From Vanrija pseudolonga (taxonomy: Eukaryota > Basidiomycota > Tremellomycetes > Trichosporonales > Trichosporonaceae): a DNA stretch of 64,000 bases. Both the position numbers and the translations under genes were made by a program. The stretch is taken from NCBI RefSeq assembly GCF_020906515.1, contig NC_085850.1, positions 434,001-498,000 of the forward strand. Direction: 5' to 3'. Under the pieces are notes generated by a model. That model searched no databases. It was given only the letters and a program-made list of their open reading frames with translations, and had not been told where the DNA came from. Shown in pieces: positions 11,726 through 22,755 of the stretch; within the stretch, counting starts at the first letter, position 1, and every line of letters starts with the position of its first letter.

Positions 11726-14700
11726 TTAGTCTATAGCTGCGAAGATGCCCACCTCGTCCACTGCAGCTTTGAGCGCCGCGCCGCTCTCGTCAATGCTCCG
11801 CAGGAAGCGGAGCAGCTCCTTGCACAGCTGCGTCTCGCGCGCGCCAATGGCCAGACGCAGCAGCCTAATGGTATCCGCCACGTCATCGTCTTCTTCCTGC
11901 GTGTGCATGACGAGGAGATAGGACGCGGCCGTGCGCAGCTGGTTGGCGCGGATACACTTTTCGAAGAGGTCACGAGGGCGGCCGACCTGCTCGAAGAGGA
12001 TGCCCCAATGCTCAAGCTCGGTCTTGCGCGCGCATCCGACGACAACGTCGAGCGACTGCGGGAAGTGGTCGAGGAAGGAGGTGACGAGCGCGAGCGTGGT
12101 GTGCGTGGGTGGCTTTTCCTTCTCGCTGCTGCTGCTAGCTGCGCGCCTTGCGTCCACCGCGTCCTCGAGCACCGAGTGTAAGAGGACCTCGAGCGAGTGG
12201 CCAAAGTACACGAGGTTCTTGTAGTTGGCCGCGAGTGCCATCGCGGCGTCGACACGCCCCGCGTCGAGGTGGTACCGCAGGAACTGGGGGAGGAAGAGGT
12301 GTGTGCTAGTCTGGGTCTTGAAGAGGACGAAGGGCAGCGAGCGGGTGGATATCTCGTAGTCGACGCCGATGATGATGCCCTTGTCCATGAGGATGCTGAG
12401 GGGGTAAAAGTCGAGGCGGAGCGCAATGCTCTCCTGCACCGTCTCGTACGTGTCCTTGTCCGGGTCGACGGTGGCGCCCTCGATCGTCAGCGCGTCGAGC
12501 CACACGCGCATCCGCTCGCCGTCGTAGCCCCACAGCGAGTTCTCGAGCGTGCCCACGCCGTGCAGGTGCGTCCAGTAGCTCTCGATGCGGTCCGCGAGCA
12601 CCTGCTTGTCGTAGCGGACCTCGTCGTTGCCTGCCTTTCTCGGTCTGAGGAGCACGAAGCGCCCGTCGACGAGGAAGATGATCGTGGCGACGATTAAATC
12701 GTCGGCCGGGTCGCCGAGCCGTTTCTGCGCCTCGGGGATCATCCAGGACAGTGCACGCACACGAGATGGGACACTGATTAGCCCAGAGAACCCGATCGAG
12801 CCGCATAACTGCAGCCGGATCGAGTCGCGCGTCGGCAGGATGAGGAAGTGGTAGAGCATGCCGTCGGCCGTGTAGACTAGTAGCGAGTTGTCGAGTAGCG
12901 TCGTTACGAGCACTTGTGATGGGAGGTTTTGCGCATGCAGCACGTTGGCCTCGGACAGATCTTGGTCGCGTGAGTACAGCCTGATCTGGTGGGTTAGCGC
13001 ATGCAAGACTGCAACAAACCCACCTGGTACTTCTTGTCCACTTCAACAGCGGCAATGAGAACGTGGTGGAACCATAGAAGCCCTCCGCGCACGGTAAACG
13101 CGCGCTCCTCGCGCTCATGCGCGAACAGCTTCCAGCGCCCCGACGCAGCAGAGTAGTGCGTCAGCCCGCGCTTGCCGGCGACAGCGATGAAGCGTCCGTC
13201 ATTCGAGATACTCGCGTACCGGATCGGCCAGTTGGTCGCAATGTACACTGTTGGGATGTGCACGTGCTGCCACACGTCTGACTCGGGGTTGATGACGCTC
13301 ATGTCGGGCTGGTCGGCTCCGCGGTACACGAGCACGCGGTCGTCCATCTGTAGGAAGGCGTAGCGGGTGTTATCTGGCGAGTGCTGCCCCGTAGTGGCAG
13401 ACTTGACAAAGGGGAGCGCGTAGATGTCTTGCGTGGGGGTGAGGAGGAAGAGGTCGAGGTTGCCCGGTGCCCAGAACTGCGGTGTAAGTTGTCTCCTTCC
13501 TGGCCGCCCAACTCACCAAAGTCTTCGCCCCGTTCATAAAGCTGTCGGGCCACGCCTCCTCGTCCGCAAGAGCCTCAGCACCCCAGCCGCCAAGTCGGCC
13601 GCCCATGCTCCAGACCGCCCAGCCCCGCTCGTAGCCAACAGCGAGGGCATACCCGTCGCTCGTCCACTCGAGAGAGGTCACCGCGCCGGGCGAGAAGCGG
13701 AGGTTGGCCGAGTGCTTCAGATCAAACGTGTGCGAGAATCTCGCTCGTCTGGGGTGGGGCGGGAGGATGACAATGTGTACCAGCCCGCTAGCTGTTCCGA
13801 TGGACACCCACCCCAGCCGCCCGTTGACCGCGACGTGCACGGCCTTGTCCTCCACCGCTGCTGGGGGGCTCGGCGCTCCGAGCCCGAGGCTCTTCATCCC
13901 CTCGTCGATCGACTGTCTAGGCCGCGGCAGGGGATACACCATCTGCCCGATAAACTTGTCTTTATCGGGGTTGTACCGCCCCACTCGGTCCGCGCCAGCG
14001 CCAGCGAACCCGCGCTCGGCACGTACCAGCTCGAGCTGGAGCACGTGGTGCATGGCGTAGACTTGCCCGTCGTCCATGAGGATCGTGTATGTCGTCGGCT
14101 GGCCGTGCACGCGGGTGGCTGTGATCGAGAGGGGAACAGGCACGCGCTCCTCCTGCTTGATCCACGCCTTGGCTTCTGTCAAGTCCCAGATATCGCACTC
14201 GACCTGCTCCTCCGTGTCGCCGTCGAGTGGGAGCGGCGGGAAGTGCGAGCCCGGTGCCGCAAGCAGCTGCTGTGGAATGGGCCAGGGGACGTTTAGGATT
14301 GCTGGCGGGTGCTGTAGTGATAGAAGGAGGTTGTGCTGCTGCGCCAGCACGCTCTGGCACCGGCCCATCACGAATGCCACGCCCGTGGGCTTGAGCTCGT
14401 ATCCGGCCAGCAAGTCACCCTCGCCGGCCCCAGATGAGGGGAAGGAGGGCGTCGGGGCAGACTCGTACGCCGGCTGTCCAGTAGGAACTAGCTGGTAGAT
14501 GAGGAGGTGGGACATTGTCGTCTGGCGGGTTAGCTCGCATCCTCCGCCTGTCACCCACCAAAATGATCACACCGCGCGAGTCATACGTCCAGATCACGTC
14601 CTGGTTCGCGCCCCACCTCTCGATGCTCTCCTTGCTCCGCACCACGGCAGTCTGGAGCACCGTCGGCTGGCGGGTTAGCCACGGGACAGGCGCATATAAC

Positions 14701-14848
14701 CCACCCGCACATCCCAGATGCCGATAGTCGTCGCCGACAAGGACGCAAAGTAGTTTCCCCGCCGGCTCTGCTTGAGCGTGATGAGGTCGTCCTGGCCCAG
14801 GGGCTGCGGGACCGCGAGGATCCTGGCTGCCGAGGTGGGCCAGTACAT
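11726..14848 (-). CDS. RIC1: RIC1, subunit of the Ric1-Rgp1 Ypt6/Rab6 exchange factor
   Basis: Exons 14848-14711, 14666-14559, 14521-13517, 13476-13024 and 12985-11726 give 987 residues, close to other RIC1 proteins. Ric1 pairs with Rgp1 to activate the Golgi Rab Ypt6/Rab6, which drives endosome-to-Golgi and intra-Golgi retrograde transport. The N-terminal half is a beta-propeller (for example LEWTSDGYALAVGYERGWAVWS and IRYASISNDGRFIAVAGKRG, each a WD-like blade). The C-terminal half carries the RIC1 alpha-helical domain: FLPQFLRYHLDAGRVDAAM, LEVLLHSVLEDA, then DVVVGCARKTELEHWGILF, ending in a short helix. Start ATG 14848 is the first in frame and precedes a normally spliced first exon. It is transcribed away from the KDEL-tailed gene, from which it is separated by 444 bp. 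No breaks were seen. Confidence 0.92.
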
Positions 14849-15292
14849 GGGGGCGTTGGGGGTGTGTGTGCGCTAGATGTGGTTGTTGTTGTTGTTCGTT
14901 ATCGTTGTCGTTGGCGGCGTCGTCGTCACCATCTGTCGCCGCAGGCGCGTCGTGATCGCCGATGTGTCACTTTGTGCGTTGCCCCGCACTCAGCCAAGCG
15001 GAGGTATTCTGAACCCCGGCCACGTGTCAATTTGATCCCGTCTCGGCCATTGAATCCTATCAGATCCTCCCCGTTGTTCGGCCTTGCCAGGCCAGGACGA
15101 TGTGACGCGTGTTGTTGGCTGCTATAACTGTTGGTCGGCGCCGCGTATATACAACTGCCATCTCTTCTCACAACCGAGATCGCACCTCGATCTCGTCCTT
15201 TCAAAGCGCACACACGACCTATACGGCGGACATCAACCTCCCCAAGTGACAGCTCGCACTCCGAAGCAACGCGCAGAGACACCCCGCCCAAC
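14849..15292. promoter_or_regulatory. Shared divergent promoter of RIC1 and the KDEL-tailed gene
   Basis: A 444-bp divergent spacer. It has a GTT trinucleotide run near 14880-14900 close to the RIC1 start, and a TATATA at 15146-15151, about 145 bp before the ATG of the rightward gene, which is a candidate TATA element for that gene. Assignment is by position only. Confidence 0.4.
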
Positions 15293-18132
15293 ATGTCCAA
15301 ACCAAAGCCGAGAGCCTCTGAGCCTCCACGCCCTAGCGTCCCAGCTGGCAAGTCCGGCACTCAGAGCAGGAATGTGAGCCAGCCGGGCGCCTCGACCTCG
15401 TCGGCAAAGTTCTACGTGGGTTCGATGGTGGCAACACTGCATACTGACCCGCCAGAACGGCCCCACCGAGCTCAAGCAGCGTAACACTGGCTCGGGTGCA
15501 AGCACCATCAAGACGGTGCCGCCGCAGGCTGCGGCCAAGGTAAGCTCGGGCTTCGGCATGCCGCCGCTGGCCGCGATCCGTATTGCTGACTTGGGGCATC
15601 AGTCACCATCAGCGTCGCAGAAGCCGGCTGCGGTGGCCAAGATTTCCAAGAAGTCGCGGAAGCGCACGAGCTTTGGATTGTTTTCGCTCATCTCCCTGGC
15701 GCCGATCCTCGTGTTTGCGTCCCTCTTCTCGACGATCCTCTGCCCCCCGCCCCAGGCTCCGGCGTCGACATTCTCCCGCATCGCACTCTCCGCCATCGGG
15801 AGACAGCACGACAACCACTCGCCGCTGCACAAGGCGCTGTGCTACCCCGCGAATGTTTACCACAAGGAGGTGCTCGAGCCCTACGTGTACCCTGTCATTG
15901 CCGATGTCCAGGCCAAGATCACCGCCCACCCCGTGTACAAGGAGCACGTCGAGCCCAAGTACAACTTTGCCAAGGCGACCGGTACCCGTATCTGGGAGGG
16001 CCCCGTCAAGCCCATTGTCGACCGCACCTGCCGTGGCGCGCGCAAGTTTTACCTCACCTACGTCGCGCCGCACGAGCCCTACATCCACGCCAAGTACACC
16101 GAGTACACTGCCCCGATTGTGAACCGCGTCTCGGCCGCCCACAAGACGTATGTCGAGCCCCACGTCAACACGGCCGGCGAGTACGCCTACGCCGGCGCCA
16201 AGACGGGCCACGAGTACTACCGCTTCGCTGCCGACCACCCGATCACCCACCAGGCCGGCAAGCACGCCCAGACCGCCTTCAGCCTCGGACGCAAGCACGG
16301 ATACAACGCCTATGTTTACGCCAAGCCTCATGCCCTCACTGCCTGGGACAAGATTGTTCTGTTCACGAAGCAGGTGATCATTCCCAAGAGTATTGAGGTG
16401 GCAGAGCTTATCGGTTTGCAGATTGAGCGTATTGTTGCCGTCGTCAAGCGCCAAGCCTCCGACTTCTACAAGCAGCACCTCGCCGAGCACCTCGACCCGT
16501 ATGTTGCCAAGATCAACGAGACCCTCGCCCCCGTCATTGCCATCTACAAGGACAAGGTCTACACCCCTTACATTGCCCCTGCCATCGCCGCCATCTTCCC
16601 CGAGACCCCTGAGGCGCCCAAGAGCTTCTGGGCCCACATTGCCGACAAGCTTCCTTCCCTTTCCACGTCGCACGTCGACACCCGTGGCTCGGGCTTCTAC
16701 GCCGATGACGTCAAGGAGAAGGCCAAGGTCGTCGAGGAGAAGGTCAAGGAGGTCAAGAAGGAGCAGCCCAAGGCCGAGAAGGTGGCACAGAAGGTTGCCG
16801 ACAAGGCGGCTGCGAAGGCCGAGGAGCCCAAGAAGGTTGTTCAGAAGGTTGCCGAGAAGGTCGCCGAGGCCGCTGCCGTCAAGGAGGCTGTCAAGGTTGT
16901 CGAGGACAAGGCCGACCGCATCAAGAAGGCCGACGTTGAGCGCGAGGAGAGCAAGGCTGAGCCCGAGGCCGAGCCGTCCGAGGCCAAGTCGACCAGGGCT
17001 GCCGAGGACAAGAAGGAGAAGGTCGTCAACACCACCAAGGAGGCTCCCAAGGTCGAGAAGGAGACGGCTGTCGAGACTGTCGCCCAGGAGCCTACCGAAA
17101 TCCAGACTGCCACTGGTTCTGCTACCACCGCTTCGGCTTCCGCCTCGGCTGCTGCCGCTGCTGACGCCAAGGCTGAGGTCAGCCCCCGCGATGCTATCCT
17201 CGAGGAGCTCAACACCTTGAAGAAGAGGATCAACCGCGTTGGCAAGGACGCTTCTCTGACCCTTGAGGACATGGTAAGGAGTGCATGTGCAGCAGCTTCA
17301 CTGACGCCCAGTTCACCAGGACCATCACTGACCTGATCGCCGAGGTTCCCAAGGCCGAAACGGCCGGCCTCCAGAGCATGGACCGCGAAATCAAGCGCAT
17401 GCTCGACGGCCTCGACCGCCTGTACACTCGCTCGACCACCCTCACCAAGGCCCAGGTTGCCGAGTCGATCAAGATGTCCGACAACAAGGTCAAGGGGGTG
17501 TATGACAAGGCTGTTCGCGATGTCCAGACCCGTAGGGATTACCAACCCAAGTTTAACGTGTTCGTCGACTTTGCCCACTACGAGCAGGGCAAGGCGTACG
17601 ACGACCCGACTCACGATGCTCTTGGTGCCAGGATGTCGGGCACTCCTGGCATCACCACCCAGGACTGGCAGCTGTGGAAGTCTCTCAAGAAGGGTTTGTA
17701 CATTTGTTGGTCTCCACGCTGACGGCCTCAGATTCGGACGCCTTCACCGCCAGGTGGAACGAGGCCACGGCCAAGCCTCCTTACGCTAAGGTCAAGAAGC
17801 TCATTAACCAGCTCCAGACCGACATCAACGAGGCTGTTGCTCAGCTCAAGGGCACATACGAGTCGTGGCAGGAGCAGCAGGACACTCTGCGCCGTACTGC
17901 CCTCACCAAGATTGAGGCCCGCGAGCACGTTGCCAAGGAGGCTGCCGAGTCCAAGGCTGCCCAGGCCAAGCTCCCCCGGAAGGATGCCAACGGCGACCGT
18001 GTCTCGATCCAGCCCGTCCCCTCGCAGGACTCAGCTGCCGGTGCCGGCTCTGGCCCCGTGATTGGCAAGAGCAAGGAGCAGGTCGAGGACGCGCTCAAGG
18101 CTGCCAACGCTGCCAAGAAGGACGAGTTGTGA
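15293..18132 (+). CDS. Type II membrane protein with C-terminal KDEL signal
   Basis: Exons 15293-15415, 15456-15539, 15603-17273, 17312-17693 and 17732-18132 give 886 residues. About 90 Ser/Lys-rich residues end in KKSRKR and are followed by a single hydrophobic helix (FGLFSLISLAPILVFASLF, about residues 94-115). This positive-inside layout predicts a cytosolic N-terminus and a lumenal C-terminus. The lumenal part has repeated Tyr/Val/Glu/Pro motifs (LEPYVYPV, VEPKYNFA, TYVEPHV), then a long Lys/Glu/Ala coiled coil and a further helical region. The last residues are AAKKDEL, a classical ER-retrieval signal, which fits the predicted topology. I do not recognise a characterised family; the general plan (one membrane helix plus lumenal coiled coil) recalls She10-type proteins, but that is only a resemblance. 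Intron 2 (63 nt) is divisible by three and has no stop, so it could be retained. Confidence 0.8.
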
Positions 18133-18694
18133 AAAGTGTTATTTATTTTTACATGGTATCTTTTCTTCTCCAGCTCTGCGTAGTGGTAGCTGTGGATACC
18201 ACGGGTGTAGCCTTTGATGAGATTAGCCTTTATAGACGGCGAGGAGACGATGTATCGATGCATACGGCGTCATCGCTTGCCTTGCTGCAGTCGAGGTGCA
18301 CCCTGGCTACAGTGACGGGGTTAGGCGGCAAAAGCCACGTGGGATGGTTGTGGCGTTGTCCCTGACCGGCGCGTGCCTCGTCACGTTGCACGGTCGTTGC
18401 CTGCTGGGTGCAGTGTCGTCGGCCACTGACTGACTGCTCCTCGCTGCCACCGCGATCCACCTCCACGTTAACTGAAAGTCACCAACCCCGCTCAACCTCC
18501 AACACGCGCCTTGCTGCAACCCCCACCTCCAACTCTCACCTCGGCAAGCGCGACTACAGCGACGACAACATCGACGTGGCCTAGCCCATTGCGATAAACG
18601 ATCATTGCTGCTCCTTCCCCCCGTCTCTACACACCGCGCCCCGACTGTTCCTCCATCGGCACTCATCTGAACGCGACACGCGCGGCTGGGCAAG
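18133..18694. other. Intergenic, alpha-COP promoter
   Basis: A spacer between two same-strand genes. The first part is presumably the 3' UTR of the KDEL-tailed gene; the rest is C-rich leader sequence of alpha-COP. No further gene was seen. Confidence 0.45.
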
Positions 18695-21600
18695 ATGCAG
18701 ATGCTCACAAAGGTGGGTTATGCCCTTGCTACTGGTATGGGACCCACTAACACGCCGCAGTTTGAGAGCAAGAGCCCGCGGGTAAAGGGAATCGCGTTCC
18801 GTGAGTTGCTTCGTTACACTGCCGCGAGACTTGAGCTGACAACTCTCCAGACCCCAAGACGCCCCTCCTCGCGGCCTCGCTCCACAATGGCACTATCCAG
18901 CTGTGGAACTACCAGATGGGCACGCTCGTGGACCGGTATGACGAGCACGACGGTGAGTGTTTGCCCCGTCTTCGCGCGACTGACATGCAGGACCTGTCCG
19001 CGGCATCTGCTTCCACCCGACGCAGCCCATCTTCTGTTCGGGCGGTGACGACTACAAGATCCGCGTGTTCAACTACAAGCAGCGCAAGTGCCTGTTCACA
19101 CTCACTGGACATCTCGACTATGTGCGCACCGTCTTCTTCCACCACGAGTACCCGTGGATCATCTCGGCGTCCGACGACCAGACGATCCGTATCTGGAACT
19201 GGCAGAGCAGGACGTGTATCGCCATCCTGACGGGCCACAACCACTACATCATGTGCGCGCAGTTCCACCCCTGGGACGACCTTGTCGTCTCGGCGTCGAT
19301 GGACCTGACTGTCCGCGTGTGGGACATCTCGGGCCTGCGCAAGAAGAACCAGGCCCACCAGGCGCCCATGAGCTTTGAGGAGCAGGTCGCCCGCGCCAAC
19401 CAGGGCCAGGCTGACCTCTTTGGCAACACGGACGCGGTGGTCAAGTACGTCCTCGAGGGCCACGACCGCGGCGTCAACTGGGCCGCGTTCCACCCCACCC
19501 TGCCGCTCATCGTCTCGTGCGGTGACGACCGTCAGATCAAGCTCTGGCGCATGTCCGAGACCAAGGCTTGGGAGGTCGACTCGTGCCGCGGCCACTTCAA
19601 CAACGTGTCCATGACCCTCTTCCACCCCCGCCACGAGCTCATCCTCTCCGCGTCCGAGGACAAGACGATCCGCGTCTGGGACATGACCAAGCGCACGGCC
19701 GTCCAGACCTTCCGCCGCGAGCACGACCGCTTCTGGGTCCTCACTGCCCACCCCGAGCTCAACCTCTTCGCTGCGGGCCACGACAATGGTCTGATTGTCT
19801 TCAAGCTCGAGCGCGAGCGCCCCGCCTTTGCGCTCAGCGGCAACCAGCTCTACTACATCAAGGACAAGGTTATTCGCGTCGCCGACCTTACCACCGGCAC
19901 AAGCCAGGGCATCTGCTCGGTCCGCAAGCTCGGCTCGCAGTACATCCAGCCCAAGACCCTCAGCTACAACCCTGCCGAGCGCGCTGTCATCGTCACCAGC
20001 ACGGCGGACAACGGCGTCTACGAGCTCGTTACCCTCCCCAAGTCTTCGGCCCCCAGCGCTGGTGACGGCAAGGACACTCCCTCGGACGGCAAGAAGGGTA
20101 CCGGTATCTCGGCCATCTTCGTCGCCCGTAACCGTCTCGCTGTGCTCGACAAGGGCGCCCAGAACATTGAGATCCGCGACCTGAGCAACTCGCTCACCAA
20201 GACGGTCAAGTGCCCCGTGCAGACCACCGAGATCTTCTACGGCGGCACCGCGTCGCTCCTCCTCGCCACGTCCAACTCGGTCGTCCTGTTCGACATCCAG
20301 CAGCAGAAGGTCCTCGGCGAGATCAGCACGCCCCCCGTCAAGTATGTCGTCTGGAGCAACGACGGCAACATGGTGGCTCTCCTCTCAAAGCACAGTGGGT
20401 GTTTTGAGGTGAAATGTACCCGCTAACCCCGCAGCTATTACCATTGCCAACAAGGCCCTCGAGCAGACTGCGCTTATCCACGAGACGATCCGCATCAAGT
20501 CGGCGGCCTGGGACGACAGCGGCGTGCTCGTCTACACCACGTTAAACCACATCAAGTACGCGCTCACCCAGGGCGACAACGGTATCATCAAGACGCTCGA
20601 CCAGCCCGTGTACCTCACCCGCGTCAAGGGCCAGGTCGTCCACTGCCTCGACCGTACCGCCAAGCCCCGTACCATCCCCATTGACCCCACCGAGTACCGC
20701 TTCAAGCTCGCTCTCACTCGCCAGAACTACGACGAGGTGCTCCAGATCATCCGCACCTCCAACCTTGTGGGCCAGAGCATTATCGGCTACCTCCAGAAGA
20801 AGGGCTACCCCGAGATTGCCCTCCACTTCATTCAGGACCCCCAGACCCGCTTCGACCTCGCCATCGAGTGCGGCAACCTCGACGTTGCCGTTGAGGAGGC
20901 GACCAACGTCGACCGCCCCGAGGTCTGGGAGCGCCTCGCTACGGCTGCCCTCAAGCAGGGCAACCACCAGATTGTCGAGAAGGCGTACCAGAAGACGCGC
21001 AACTTTGACAAGCTGTCGTTCCTCTACCTCATCACCGGCAACACTCAAAAGCTCGGCATGATGGGTACCATCGCTGCCAAGCGCGGCGACCAAATGTCCC
21101 GCTTCCAAAACTCGCTCTACCTCGGCGACGTTGAGACGCGCGTCGCCGTCCTTCGCGAGACTGGCCAGTACCCCCTGGCCTACTTCACTGCCAAGACCAA
21201 CGGTCTCGACGACCTGGCCCTCGAGGTGCTCGAGGAGGCTGGCCTCACCGAGGACGAGGTTCCCGTCACGCCCTCGAGCGCTGGCCACTCGTCGCTCCGC
21301 CCCCCGCCCGTCGCCTTCTCGCAGGCCGAGTCAAGCTGGCCCATCAAGAACCTCGGCGAGAGCTTCTTCGACCGCGCGCTCGCCAACGGCGGCGGCGTCG
21401 AGGGCTTTGTCGGTGGCGAGTCCTCGAACGCTGTCAACGGCACTGATGAGGCGCTCGACTCGTGGGCCAACGAGGACGGCTTGGATGCGGACGGCGATGA
21501 TGTTGACGAGGACGAGGGCTGGGACCTGGATGCCGAGGTCGTTGACGCCGTTGCCGAGGAGGAGGTTGACGAGGAGATTGCTGGTGAGGTTGGTGCCGAG

Positions 21601-22560
21601 GCCGACTTGTCAGAAGGTGTCTCGCCAGGTGTGCGGGAAGACGACCTGTGGGCCCGCAACTCGCCATTGGCAGCAGACCACGCGTCTGCTGGTCTCTACG
21701 AGTCGGCCATGCAGCTCCTCAACAGACAAGTTGCCGCGGTCAACTTTGCTCCTCTGAAACCCCTCTTCCTCTCCGCGTACCGCTCCTCCCACGTCTACGT
21801 TCCCGCCAACGCCTCGCTTCCTCCTCTCGAGTTCAACGTGCGACGAAACCCCGAAACGACCGACCTGCGCGAGGTGCTCCCGGCCGTTTCTCTCGAGTTT
21901 GAGGACCTCAAGTCGAACGAGCTCGCCGAGGCCAACCGCTTCTTCAGCCGCGGCAAGTTTGCCGAGTCGCTCGCGCTCTTCCGCGAGATCCTGCAGAAGC
22001 TTCTGCTTGTTGTCGTCAAGTCCGAGTCGGATGCCGAGGAGATCAAGGGCCTGGTTGTGACTGCTCGCAACTATGTCATTGGCCTCAGCCTCGAGGTCGA
22101 GAGGAGACGGCTGGTTGTCGAAGATCCGGACAACATTGTGCGCAACCTCGAGCTCGCGGCGTACTTTACGCACCTCGACCTGCAGCCTGCCCACACTCAG
22201 CTTGCGCTTCGCTCGGCCATGGGTGTGTTCCACAAGGCGGGCAACAACGCCACGGCTGCCGTCTTTGCGCGCCGCCTCATCGACTCTAGGCCCACCGACA
22301 CCAAGGTGCTCACGCAGGCGCGCTCGATCCTGACCAAGGCCGACCGCGACCCGCGTGACGCACACGAGATTGCCTACGACCACTTTACCGCGTTTGACGT
22401 GTGCCCCGCGTCGCTGTCGCCCATCTACCAGGGCTCGCCGGCGGTCGTGGCCGCGTACACTGGCGCGCGCTACCTGCCAGAGTACAAGAACACGGTGTGT
22501 GTGGTTGACGGGATTACGCAGGTTGGCCTGCCGGCTTCGGGTCTGCGCTCGACGATCTAA
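18695..22560 (+). CDS. COP1: Coatomer subunit alpha (alpha-COP)
   Basis: Exons 18695-18712, 18761-18800, 18851-18952, 18991-20394 and 20435-22560 give 1229 residues, the usual length for alpha-COP. It is the scaffold subunit of COPI coats that return KKxx cargo and KDEL receptors from Golgi to ER. The N-terminal WD40 propeller (about residues 5-320) is textbook: [20 protein letters not shown] spans exons 1-3, followed by blades such as [20 protein letters not shown] and [14 protein letters not shown] second propeller and alpha-solenoid follow ([20 protein letters not shown]), then an acidic linker and the C-terminal COPI domain (about 830-1229; [18 protein letters not shown]) that binds epsilon-COP. 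The very short first exon codes only six residues. No break was seen. Confidence 0.95.
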
Positions 22561-22755
22561 GCCGCGAGCAGGGGCCGAGCCAACACGTAGAGTACGGAGC
22601 AGCATAGTGCCATGGATGGCTTTGAACGAACTTGATACATAGGTAATCTCGTATGAAGAGATGCGTGTGTGGGCGAGCGAGCGGGCGTGCGAGGGTGCGA
22701 GCGCAGCGAGCACGCGAGGAGTGGGACAGTGTGGCATTGGGCGTTCTACTAACGT

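Noticed and set aside
15609-16673. 354-codon open frame on the minus strand over the KDEL gene
   Set aside because: It is a shadow of a GC-rich coding exon: Gly/Val/Leu-rich, with no motifs and no splice-linked partner.
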